From: Bacteroidota bacterium
GTDB taxonomy: Bacteria > Bacteroidota > Bacteroidia > B-17B0 > B-17BO
DNA: 9,957 nt
Assembly: GCA_947462425.1 (NCBI GenBank)
Contig: CANHPI010000074.1
Coordinates: forward strand, 1 to 9,957
Direction: 5' to 3'
The notes beneath the pieces are model-generated. The model was not told where the DNA came from and searched no databases. It was given only the letters and a program-made list of their open reading frames with translations. The position numbers and the translations under genes are program-made. Each line of letters starts with the position of its first letter. The stretch's first letter is position 1. Shown here one piece after another: positions 1-7,078 of this stretch.

Positions 1-1049
1 AAGCAGCAACGGCAGAGTTGATGTTTGTTGCTAATGATATTAGAAATATTAAAAAAAATAATTCCAATAAAGTAACCTGGATTATTGATAGAAATGTAAA
101 TACAACCAATGTATGTATCGCCAATTGTAAATTTTGCAATTTTTATCGCATTCCGGGTCATGCCGAATCATACGTAACAAGTATTGAAACTTACAAGAAA
201 AAAATTGAGGAAACTTTTAAATATGGTGGCGAGCAATTATTGTTACAAGGTGGGCATCATCCAGATTTAGGATTAAGTTATTACGTTAATTTATTTAAGG
301 AGTTAAAATCGCTTTATCCTAATTTAAAATTGCATGCTTTAGGTCCTCCTGAAATAGCACATATTACAAAGCTTGAAAAATCGACACATCTTGAAGTTTT
401 AAAAGCATTAGTGGATGCAGGGATGGATAGTTTGCCTGGAGCAGGAGCAGAGATTTTAAATGATAGAGTACGTCGTTTAATTTCTAAAGGTAAATGCACA
501 GGTCGCGAATGGCTAGATGTGATGCGCGCTTGCCACCAGTTAGATATTACAACATCAGCTACAATGATGTTTGGACACATTGAAACTATTTACGAACGTT
601 TTGAACATTTAGTTTGGTTAAGAGAAGTTCAAGCTGAAAAACCGAAAGATGCTAAAGGGTTTTTAGCATTTATTCCTTGGCCTTTTCAGGATGATGGTAC
701 CTTATTAAAACGAGTAAAGGGAATTACTAATAATGTAAGTTCGGATGAATACATTCGCATGTTAGCTTTAAGCCGAATAATGTTGCCAAATATCGAAAAC
801 ATTCAAGCATCTTGGTTAACAGTTGGTAAACAAACAGCACAAATATGTTTGCATGGCGGTGCCAATGATTTTGGTAGTATTATGATTGAAGAAAATGTAG
901 TGAGTGTTGCGGGAGCGCCACATCGTTTTACTTATAAAACAATTCAAGACGCAATTAAAGAAGCAGGTTTTGAGCCACAGTTAAGAAATCAGCAATATGG
1001 TTTTAGAGATGTGCCTGAGGAAATTGAAGAACAAATTATTAATTATTAA
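1..1049 (+). CDS. mqnC: Cyclic dehypoxanthinyl futalosine synthase MqnC (5' end outside window)
   Basis: Radical-SAM enzyme of the futalosine menaquinone pathway, cyclising dehypoxanthine futalosine in the cytoplasm. The 4Fe-4S motif CxxxCxxC is encoded at 114-137 (CIANCKFC), followed by NFYRIPGHAESYV. Further family blocks are LLQGGHHPDLGL, LHALGPPEI, GAGAEILNDRVRR, TSATMMFGHIET, AFIPWPFQ, IQASWLTVG and the C-terminal GANDFGSIMIEENVV. The HHPDLGL, FIPWPFQ and IQASW blocks separate MqnC from its relative MqnE. The frame is open from base 3 (AATAELMFVANDIR), and these residues resemble the helix that lies some 20-30 residues inside the protein, so the ATG at 21 is internal and the true start lies upstream of base 1. 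The visible part is 348 residues against a usual length of about 370-390. It ends 11 bases before the SDR gene and is probably co-transcribed with it. Confidence 0.95.
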   Translation, partial: AATAELMFVANDIRNIKKNNSNKVTWIIDRNVNTTNVCIANCKFCNFYRIPGHAESYVTSIETYKKKIEETFKYGGEQLLLQGGHHPDLGLSYYVNLFKELKSLYPNLKLHALGPPEIAHITKLEKSTHLEVLKALVDAGMDSLPGAGAEILNDRVRRLISKGKCTGREWLDVMRACHQLDITTSATMMFGHIETIYERFEHLVWLREVQAEKPKDAKGFLAFIPWPFQDDGTLLKRVKGITNNVSSDEYIRMLALSRIMLPNIENIQASWLTVGKQTAQICLHGGANDFGSIMIEENVVSVAGAPHRFTYKTIQDAIKEAGFEPQLRNQQYGFRDVPEEIEEQIINY

Positions 1050-1060
1050 TTGCTATTTCA

Positions 1061-1744
1061 ATGAACGTAGTTATCACAGGAGCAAGCAGAGGAATTGGTT
1101 TTGAAACAGCACAGTTGTTTTTGAAAAATAATCATCAGGTTTTTTGTCTAACAAGAAATACGGAGTCTTTAGAGAATTTAAAAAGTCACAACTTGCATAT
1201 TATTTCAACAGATTTAACGTCTACCGAAAGTATAGATCATGCGGTAAATGTTATAAAATCAAAAGTAAATTGCATAGATGTGGTTATTAATAATGCGGGA
1301 AGTATTGTAAACAAACCTTTCGAAAAAATTGATTATCAAGAATTAGAAATTGTATATCGTGTAAATGTGTTTGCTCCGTTTTATTTAACGCAGCAATTGT
1401 TGCATTTATTAGGTCGACATTCAAAAGCACATGTGGTAAACATCAGCAGTATGGGCGGTTTTCAAGGTAGTGCAAAGTTTCCTGGATTATCTTCTTATAG
1501 TTCTTCAAAAGCAGCTATTGCAGGCTTAACAGAATGTTTAGCGGAGGAATTTAAAGAGAAAAATATTTCGGTAAATTGTTTAGCACTTGGGGCTGTTCAA
1601 ACTGAAATGTTAGAAGAAGCTTTTCCAGGTTATCAAGCTCCTTTAAAACCAAATCAAATGGCAGACTATATTTATGATTTTGCAATAAAAGGTCATCTGT
1701 ATTATAACGGAAAAATATTGCCAGTATCATCAAGCACACCTTAA
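1061..1744 (+). CDS. Short-chain dehydrogenase/reductase (SDR), classical type
   Basis: NAD(P)H-dependent oxidoreductase with a Rossmann fold, probably cytoplasmic; substrate unknown. The 227 residues show the classical set: the cofactor motif TGASRGIG (6-13), Asp51 in STDLT, NNAG (77-80), and a catalytic set of Asn102, Ser130 (NISSMGG), Tyr146 and Lys150 (YSSSK). Arg10 and Arg32 (CLTRN) suggest NADPH rather than NADH, by family analogy. The protein is at the short end of the family (about 250 is usual): the end after the NCLALGAVQTEM loop is brief and finishes VSSSTP. The ATG at 1061 is the natural start because the nucleotide motif follows at once; no Shine-Dalgarno sequence is visible, as is normal in Bacteroidota. 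It lies 11 bases after mqnC and 10 before the next gene. A menaquinone role is only suggested by position; no SDR step is known in the futalosine pathway. Confidence 0.9.
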   Translation: MNVVITGASRGIGFETAQLFLKNNHQVFCLTRNTESLENLKSHNLHIISTDLTSTESIDHAVNVIKSKVNCIDVVINNAGSIVNKPFEKIDYQELEIVYRVNVFAPFYLTQQLLHLLGRHSKAHVVNISSMGGFQGSAKFPGLSSYSSSKAAIAGLTECLAEEFKEKNISVNCLALGAVQTEMLEEAFPGYQAPLKPNQMADYIYDFAIKGHLYYNGKILPVSSSTP

Positions 1745-1754
1745 TATTTTTTTT

Positions 1755-2225
1755 ATGAAGAAAATTAGTATTTGTTTATTCTTACTATTTAGTTTTTCTT
1801 TATTTGCTCAAACAAGGAAATCCAAAATTAAATTAGTTCAATATTTGCCTTATTGTGGTGGCGCCAAACCAAATAAAGATTTAAAAAATACGCCCAATAA
1901 GTCGGTGACCTATGCAAATAAAAAATTAATTTTTATTTCCGACAAACAATTAGTTGATACGATCATAACAGACAAAAATGGCTATTTGAAGTATAATTTA
2001 CCTAACGGTATTTATAATTTTTATGAACCCTGGAAGTTTTACAAACTGATACCCAAAGGACTGCAAGAAAATAATATAAATATGGATTGTTTAAAAGAAG
2101 AATGGACAAAGGAAGATTTAAAAATGACTGTTTCAAAAAAGACAGTAAGCGTTGTTAATAATTTATTGTATCCAAAATGTGCATATCAATTTCCTTGTTT
2201 AATAAAAAAATATCTGCCTAATTAA
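1755..2225 (+). CDS. Small secreted four-cysteine protein, 'YCGGA' type, probable prealbumin-like fold
   Basis: A 156-residue exported protein of unknown function. Residues 1-18 form a signal peptide with predicted cleavage before Gln19 (SLFA|QTRK); there is no lipobox. The mature part has four cysteines: C34 (LPYCGGAKP), C112 (MDCLKEEW), C142 and C148 (PKCAYQFPC), which could form two disulfides. The segment around 57-95 (KLIFISDKQLVDTIITDKNGYLKYNLPNGIYNFYEPWK) has the 'TDxxGxxxxxLPxGxY' pattern of small transthyretin/prealbumin-like beta sandwiches. From memory, unverified here, Bacteroidota genomes contain many hypothetical proteins with YCGGAxP near the N-terminus, a TDxxGxxxxxLPxGxY core and a Cys-rich end. 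The gene is 10 bases after the SDR gene and 2 before the TonB-dependent receptor, so an envelope role alongside the receptor is plausible but only inferred. Confidence 0.75.
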   Translation: MKKISICLFLLFSFSLFAQTRKSKIKLVQYLPYCGGAKPNKDLKNTPNKSVTYANKKLIFISDKQLVDTIITDKNGYLKYNLPNGIYNFYEPWKFYKLIPKGLQENNINMDCLKEEWTKEDLKMTVSKKTVSVVNNLLYPKCAYQFPCLIKKYLPN

Positions 2226-2227
2226 TA

Positions 2228-4591
2228 ATGAGATCGATTTTTGTTTTATTTATTTTTATTTTTTATCAAATCTCTTTTTCTCAAGATTTAACTCAAACCA
2301 TCAGAGGTACGGTTTTAGATAAACAAACGCAAAGTCCTTTGCCGGGCGCTGTTATAAGTATCTTAAATACAGATCCCCTAAAAGCAACAACAACCGATGA
2401 AAATGGAAAATTTCGTTTTGATGATATTTTATTGGGAAGAAAGCAACTCAAAATTTCCTTGATTTCTTATAAAGAAAAATCTCAAACAGTATTGCTTACA
2501 ACAGGAAAAGAATCTGTTTTAAATATTGAATTGGAGGAGAGTGCTTTACAAGGACAAGAAGTGGTAATTACTGCAGAGTTTGATAAAACAAAATCCAATA
2601 ACAAAATGGCAACGGTTAGCTCGCGTGTTTTTAGCACAGAGGAAGCGTCGCGATATGCCGGTAGTAGAGGAGATCCTGCTCGTATGGCTGCAAATTTTGC
2701 CGGAGTTAGTGGTGCTAACGATAGCAGAAATGATATTATCGTAAGAGGTAATTCTCCTCTCGGAATTTTATGGCGATTAAATGGTTTAGATATTCCTAAT
2801 CCTAGCCACTTTGGTAGTATGGGTTCTTCTGGCGGTCCAATTAGTATTTTAAACAATAATACATTGGATAATTCTGATTTTATGACGGGTGCTTTTCCAG
2901 CAGATTACGGCAATGCAACGGCTGGTGTATTCGACTTAAAAATGCGCTCTGGAAATAATGAGAAATATGAATTTTTAGGAATGGTTGGGTTTAATGGATT
3001 TGAATTAGGAGCAGAAGGACCATTTAATAAAAAGAAAAAAAACGGTTCTTTTATGATTAATTATCGGTACTCAACATTATCTGTTTTTAAAAAAATAGGC
3101 TTAGATTTTGGTACAGGTAGCGCAGTACCACAGTATCAGGATATCACTTTTAAATTTGATTTGCCAACAAAAAAAGCTGGCAAGTTTTCTATTTGGGGAA
3201 TTGGTGGTTTAAGTTATGCTGAGTTGTTGCAAAGCCAGCAATCAAAAGAAAATAATTTATATGGTTATAGCGGCAGAAATATGTTGTTTAGATCTAATGT
3301 TGGAGCAGCAGGTATTTCACACACCTATTTAATAAATACAAGTTCATATATAAAAACAAATGTTGGTGTTTCAGGACAATATAATTTAATTAAAGCAGAT
3401 AGAGTAGATACAAGTACAAATCCTGTAACAGTTAGACCTGAATATAGAAACGTATCTTACACAACTAAATATTCGTTTAATAGCACGTACAATAAAAAAT
3501 TTAATTCACGTAATTTTTTAAATGCCGGAGTTTATGCTGATTTGTATAATACAACATTTGTAGACAGCATAGATACTTATGGAACAGGTTTTGTTACTTT
3601 AAGAAATTATAATGGTCAAACCGCTTTAGCAAGGGGTTTCTTGCAATGGAAACATCATTTTAGTGAGAAATTTTATTTAAATTTAGGAGTAACTTATCAG
3701 TATTTAATATTAAATAATTCGCAATCACCCGAGCCGCGTTTAGGTTTGAAGTATGAAATCAATAAAAAACAATCATTAAGTTTTGGAGCAGGTTTGCATA
3801 GTCAGGTGCAACCTTTATATGTATATTTTGCAACAGCTAATTTAGGAGGTGGAAAAGTAAAAGAAACAAATAGAAATTTAGATTTTACAAAAGCCGCGCA
3901 CGCTGTTTTAGCATATGATGTGAATTTATTTAATAGCATTCGCATAAAAACAGAATTGTACTATCAATATCTATATAGTATTCCTGTAAAATCAAGAAGA
4001 GATTATTTTAGTACTATAAACCTAGGCGCCGATTTTGAAAGTCCTAACATCGATAGCTTAGTTAACAATGGCACTGGCCAAAATTATGGATTTGAATTAA
4101 CACTCGAAAAATTTTATAGTAAGGGTTATTATTTTTTGCTTACCACATCTTTATTTGAAAGTAAATATATTGGAAGTGATGATGTGCAAAGAAATACCGC
4201 TTTTAATGGCAATTACGTCATAAATGCATTAGTGGGAAAAGAATTTAAAATAAAAGAAAAGCATACTCTCGCCTTAGATTTAAAAATAACATATGCTGGA
4301 GGTAAACGCTACGTTCCAATTGATATTGAGAAATCAATTCTTTATCAGCGAGAAATTAAGAATGGTTCGGTAGCTTACGAAGCGCAGTACGATCCTTATT
4401 TTAGAATTGACGTAAAGCCATCCTATAAATTAAATACAAAACGCTTTACACATGAGTTGAGTGTGGATATTCAAAACGTAACGAAGCATAATAATATATT
4501 TCAGCAACAATACGATTTAAATACACAAACTATAAAAACAGATTACCAACTGAAATTTTTTGTGATTCCTCAGTACAGATTAACTTTTTAA
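2228..4591 (+). CDS. TonB-dependent outer-membrane receptor with N-terminal carboxypeptidase-regulatory-like domain
   Basis: A 787-residue outer-membrane beta-barrel receptor that would import an unknown ligand using energy from TonB-ExbBD. The signal peptide covers residues 1-18 with cleavage before Gln19. Residues 24-103 form a carboxypeptidase-D regulatory-like domain (IRGTVLDKQTQSPLPGA, then TTTDENGKFRF). EVVITAEFDK (111-120) resembles a TonB box. The plug covers about 130-240, with RNDIIVRGNSPLGILWRLNG, the Asn-rich SILNNNTL and GAFPADYGNATAGVFDLKMR. The barrel follows from about 245 and ends in QYRLTF with the terminal Phe typical of outer-membrane barrels. The length is well below SusC proteins (about 1000) and no SusD neighbour is present, so this is a stand-alone receptor, not a glycan-utilisation pair. 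The DPARMAANFAGV and WRLNGLDIPNP motifs mark a widespread Bacteroidota subgroup whose ligand I do not know. The start lies two bases after the stop of the small secreted protein, suggesting translational coupling. Confidence 0.92.
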   Translation: MRSIFVLFIFIFYQISFSQDLTQTIRGTVLDKQTQSPLPGAVISILNTDPLKATTTDENGKFRFDDILLGRKQLKISLISYKEKSQTVLLTTGKESVLNIELEESALQGQEVVITAEFDKTKSNNKMATVSSRVFSTEEASRYAGSRGDPARMAANFAGVSGANDSRNDIIVRGNSPLGILWRLNGLDIPNPSHFGSMGSSGGPISILNNNTLDNSDFMTGAFPADYGNATAGVFDLKMRSGNNEKYEFLGMVGFNGFELGAEGPFNKKKKNGSFMINYRYSTLSVFKKIGLDFGTGSAVPQYQDITFKFDLPTKKAGKFSIWGIGGLSYAELLQSQQSKENNLYGYSGRNMLFRSNVGAAGISHTYLINTSSYIKTNVGVSGQYNLIKADRVDTSTNPVTVRPEYRNVSYTTKYSFNSTYNKKFNSRNFLNAGVYADLYNTTFVDSIDTYGTGFVTLRNYNGQTALARGFLQWKHHFSEKFYLNLGVTYQYLILNNSQSPEPRLGLKYEINKKQSLSFGAGLHSQVQPLYVYFATANLGGGKVKETNRNLDFTKAAHAVLAYDVNLFNSIRIKTELYYQYLYSIPVKSRRDYFSTINLGADFESPNIDSLVNNGTGQNYGFELTLEKFYSKGYYFLLTTSLFESKYIGSDDVQRNTAFNGNYVINALVGKEFKIKEKHTLALDLKITYAGGKRYVPIDIEKSILYQREIKNGSVAYEAQYDPYFRIDVKPSYKLNTKRFTHELSVDIQNVTKHNNIFQQQYDLNTQTIKTDYQLKFFVIPQYRLTF

Positions 4592-4722
4592 TAAAACTTG
4601 AAGATCTTGAATCATCAAAATGTTTATTATTAGGAAAGGACTTAGAAACTAAAAATTTGGTTACAAATTTGAAGATGGTTGTAAAGAAGATAAAACTTAT
4701 AACAGGAAAATAAGTATAATAT

Positions 4723-4757
4723 AAAAATCCCCACTGATGTTCTAGTTGGGGATTTTT
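4723..4757 (+). terminator. Intrinsic (rho-independent) terminator, probably bidirectional
   Basis: AAAAATCCCCA (4723-4733) pairs perfectly with TGGGGATTTTT (4747-4757), giving an 11-bp stem. A variant with T4747 bulged extends pairing through ACT/AGT and closes an 8-base loop. The plus strand continues into TTTTTAATTTTTTA, and the opposite strand also reads a T-run after the stem, so it can stop the mqnC-to-receptor transcript (stop codon 131 bases upstream) and also minus-strand read-through from the peptidase gene. Confidence 0.9.
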
Positions 4758-4840
4758 AATTTTTTATAAAAAGAGGTATTAGTTAAAGAATGAAATTTAT
4801 AACGATAATTCATATGATTGAAACAAAAAATAAATAACAT

Positions 4841-4862
4841 AACCTTTCAATACTATGAGGTT
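4841..4862 (-). terminator. Weak candidate terminator for the M49 peptidase gene
   Basis: On the minus strand AACCT and AGGTT form a 5-bp stem around a 12-base loop, followed by the T-rich tail TTATTTATTTTTTG. It lies about 33 bases beyond the peptidase stop codon, the usual distance. The stem is short with only two G-C pairs, so the stronger hairpin at 4723-4757 may be the real stop. Confidence 0.35.
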
Positions 4863-4895
4863 GGTGTTTTATTAATTATCCATCAAAATAAAGAA

Positions 4896-6986
4896 TTAAT
4901 TAATTACCGGTAAGAAACTATAGTTTTTACTGTACTCTAACATTTGTTCTGTAAAGCTTTTTGGATACTCAACTTTTACATCTGTAATTTTTCCGTTTTC
5001 AATTACTGGAATTAATTTTGGTTGAATAAATCCTTGATATGGAGCCATCTCCAATTTTTTGTAGCGTTCTAATACTTCTTTGTGTAAAGCTAAATCAACT
5101 TTCACTCCATAAGTTTCAATTAAGGCTTTACCTGCTTTATAATCTCCTTGAGATTTAATGCGTTGTAATTCCTTTAATAATTCGCCAAACAAAACCCGTA
5201 ATTTTAAATAATCGTTTACTACAAAATACGTTTTACCATTCTCTACTTTTTGTTCAATCACATTCTCTTTTTTACCCTTTTCAAATGCCCACTTAGCAAT
5301 CATTTGGCGATTACGCATATGAGCCTCTTCAATATTATCTCCTAATTTTAAACGAGACAATTGAATCATTAAACCTTTAGTAATATATTCATCATAAGAT
5401 GCTTTGCCATAATCTAAAGATGGCATTACACCAAGCTCTACTAATTTTTTATCCATTAAATAATATAAGGCTACTAAATCAGCACGACCTTCTTCTAATG
5501 CAGACGCATAATTTTTTAAAGTTTCATGAGGCTGACCAACACCCGGTTCAATTTGACCACTTGCGTGCCCAATAACCTCATGCATATCTGTGTGTAATTT
5601 ATCAGCCAAACCAGCATAGTCTAATACACTTTTCTTAATAGCATCATTATAATAAAACTCATTTACGACGCTTCCACCAGCTGCTTTTTCATATGCCTCT
5701 ACAATATTTCCTAAGTTTACAGATTTAGAACCATGTGTTTCTCTAATCCATTCATTGTTTGGCAAGTTGATACCAATTGGTGTAGATGGAGCAGCATCGC
5801 CACTTTCCATTACAGCGTTTATAACTTTAGCAGAAATACCCTTAACATTTTTCTTTTTATGTTCAGGTAACAAAGTAGAATTATCTTCAAACCATTGGGC
5901 ATTAGCGCCAATCATAGCGATACGTTTAGACGCTTCAAAATCTTTAACAGAAACAACTGATTCAAATGTTGCTTTTTTTCCTAGCGGATCCTCATATACT
6001 TCTATAAATCCATTGGTTACATCAATAGCACTTTGAGTATCTTTTACCCAGGCTATATTATAATCATCAAAATCTTTTAAAGACCCTGATTTATAAAACT
6101 GAACTAATTTCTCTAATGCTAATTTTTGTTCTCCGTTTTCAGCCACTGTAATAGCTTTTTCTAACCAAAAAACAATTTTCTCAATTGCCTTAGTGTACAT
6201 TCCGCCAACTTTCCAAACTTTCTCTACAATTACACCATTCTCTTTTACTAACTTACTATTTAAACCAATCATAACTGGTGTAGTATCTTTTTTGTCGACC
6301 ATTTTTTCATAAAAAGCAATGGCTTCTTTTTGATTAACACCTTCATAAAAATTAACCGCTGAATTAGTAATTAAATCTTTACTGGCATCTAAACTTACTT
6401 TTTTTGGTGCAATTTTAGGATCGTAAATAATAGGCATCAAACGAGTCGTAAAATCTTTTACAGTTTCACCCGCATTTAATGGTAATTTAGAAGCATCCAC
6501 TTCTGAAATAAATTGTGCAAAAACATCTTGTGATATTTCAGGAAAAAATTTCTCACTTCCATAATGATGATGAATCCCTCTACTAAACCAAACTCGTTTA
6601 GCGTATACTGTAAACTTTTTATAATCTTCAGAGTTTACATCTCCTTTATAGTTTTCTACAATAGCATCAATCGTTTTACGAATCGTTAAGTTGAATTTAT
6701 AATTTTGATCCCACATAATATCTCTTCCACATAAAGCGGCTTCGGATAAATAATACAACAACTCTTTTTGTTGAAGGGTTAATTCGTCAAATGCAGGTAT
6801 TTCATATCGCAAAATTCTTAAGTCAGCAAATTGCTCGCTCACATATTCAAAAATTTCGGTTGAGTCTTTCTTAAGTGAATCTTGTTTAACAACTACCTCA
6901 TCTGAATTATAGTCGGACTGATTAGATTTACAAGCGCTAAGCATCAAAGCTGCAGTAATGGGTAAAATAAGAAATTTTGATTTCAT
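4896..6986 (-). CDS. Dipeptidyl-peptidase III family (M49) zinc metallopeptidase, lipoprotein
   Basis: A 696-residue lipid-anchored zinc peptidase; relatives remove dipeptides from the N-terminus of short peptides. The signal peptide ends in the lipobox LSAC (16-19), so Cys19 would be acylated and the enzyme held outside the cytoplasm. The M49 signatures are HEVIGH (469-474; HExxGH, usually HELLGH), supplying two zinc-binding His and catalytic Glu470, and EEGRAD (498-503; usually EECRAE), in which Glu499 is the likely third zinc ligand by analogy with human DPP III. The block 404-427 (IGINLPN, then R-T-G-K-V-LGN) matches the family's substrate-cleft region. The two metal motifs are about 25 residues apart, shorter than in the human enzyme, as expected for the bacterial branch; about 675-700 residues is normal there. 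From memory, database relatives are sometimes labelled 'dihydrofolate reductase', which nothing in this sequence supports. It is monocistronic and divergent from the 7079 gene, and the ATG at 6986 is fixed by the signal peptide. Confidence 0.93.
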   Translation of the reverse strand: MKSKFLILPITAALMLSACKSNQSDYNSDEVVVKQDSLKKDSTEIFEYVSEQFADLRILRYEIPAFDELTLQQKELLYYLSEAALCGRDIMWDQNYKFNLTIRKTIDAIVENYKGDVNSEDYKKFTVYAKRVWFSRGIHHHYGSEKFFPEISQDVFAQFISEVDASKLPLNAGETVKDFTTRLMPIIYDPKIAPKKVSLDASKDLITNSAVNFYEGVNQKEAIAFYEKMVDKKDTTPVMIGLNSKLVKENGVIVEKVWKVGGMYTKAIEKIVFWLEKAITVAENGEQKLALEKLVQFYKSGSLKDFDDYNIAWVKDTQSAIDVTNGFIEVYEDPLGKKATFESVVSVKDFEASKRIAMIGANAQWFEDNSTLLPEHKKKNVKGISAKVINAVMESGDAAPSTPIGINLPNNEWIRETHGSKSVNLGNIVEAYEKAAGGSVVNEFYYNDAIKKSVLDYAGLADKLHTDMHEVIGHASGQIEPGVGQPHETLKNYASALEEGRADLVALYYLMDKKLVELGVMPSLDYGKASYDEYITKGLMIQLSRLKLGDNIEEAHMRNRQMIAKWAFEKGKKENVIEQKVENGKTYFVVNDYLKLRVLFGELLKELQRIKSQGDYKAGKALIETYGVKVDLALHKEVLERYKKLEMAPYQGFIQPKLIPVIENGKITDVKVEYPKSFTEQMLEYSKNYSFLPVIN

Positions 6987-7007
6987 GTATATTTTAATTT
7001 TTCATTA

Positions 7008-7039
7008 CAAGTTTACTATTAATATTATTGTTTTGCAAA
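7008..7039 (-). promoter_or_regulatory. Candidate Bacteroidota-type promoter for the M49 peptidase gene
   Basis: On the minus strand TTTG (7036-7039) is followed, after 20 bases, by TAAACTTG (7008-7015), one mismatch from TAnnTTTG. Transcription would begin near 7001, giving a leader of roughly 15 bases before the ATG at 6986. The -33 box overlaps the palindromes described at 7032-7048. Confidence 0.5.
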
Positions 7040-7048
7040 CGTTTTTGC
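7032..7048. promoter_or_regulatory. Overlapping palindromes between the divergent promoters (possible operator)
   Basis: TTTGCAAA (7032-7039) and AAACGTTT (7037-7044) are perfect 8-bp palindromes that overlap, and GCAAA (7035-7039) with TTTGC (7044-7048) makes a further dyad. The -33 boxes of both divergent promoters lie inside this block, so a bound regulator could affect both genes. AT-rich DNA makes short palindromes common, so the operator reading is inference. Confidence 0.3.
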
Positions 7049-7072
7049 TTTCTTTATAAATAAGTATATTTG
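7044..7072 (+). promoter_or_regulatory. Candidate Bacteroidota-type promoter for the 7079 gene
   Basis: TTTG (7044-7047) and, after 17 bases, TATATTTG (7065-7072), a perfect TAnnTTTG. Only six bases separate the final G from the ATG at 7079, so the mRNA would start at or next to the start codon. This also excludes the in-frame TTG at 7070 as a start, since it lies inside the -7 element. Confidence 0.6.
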
Positions 7073-7078
7073 TTTAAA

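Larger units (their letters stand above)
4592..4895. other. Convergent intergenic region
   Basis: This 304-base stretch lies between the convergent receptor and M49 peptidase genes. It holds one strong hairpin terminator (4723-4757) and one weak minus-strand candidate (4841-4862). I see no RNA gene and no convincing protein gene. One reading frame stays open from inside the receptor gene to a TAA at 4711-4713, but it has no suitable start codon. Confidence 0.7.

Noticed and set aside
21..23. ATG at 21 as the start of mqnC
   Set aside because: The frame is open back to base 3 with family-like residues, and the protein would lack its usual N-terminal segment.
4588..4713. Stop-free frame after the receptor gene encoding about 41 residues (LIKLEDLESSKC...ITGK)
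   Set aside because: It overlaps the receptor's 3' end in another frame, has no ATG except one 11 codons before the stop, and matches no family I know; most likely chance.
5755..6036. Plus-strand open frame inside the M49 peptidase gene (and similar antisense frames inside mqnC, the SDR, receptor and 7079 genes)
   Set aside because: Shadows of well-supported genes on the other strand, with no motifs or start signals of their own.
7070..7078. TTG at 7070 as the start of the 497-residue protein
   Set aside because: It lies inside the TATATTTG promoter element; the ATG at 7079 gives a better signal peptide.
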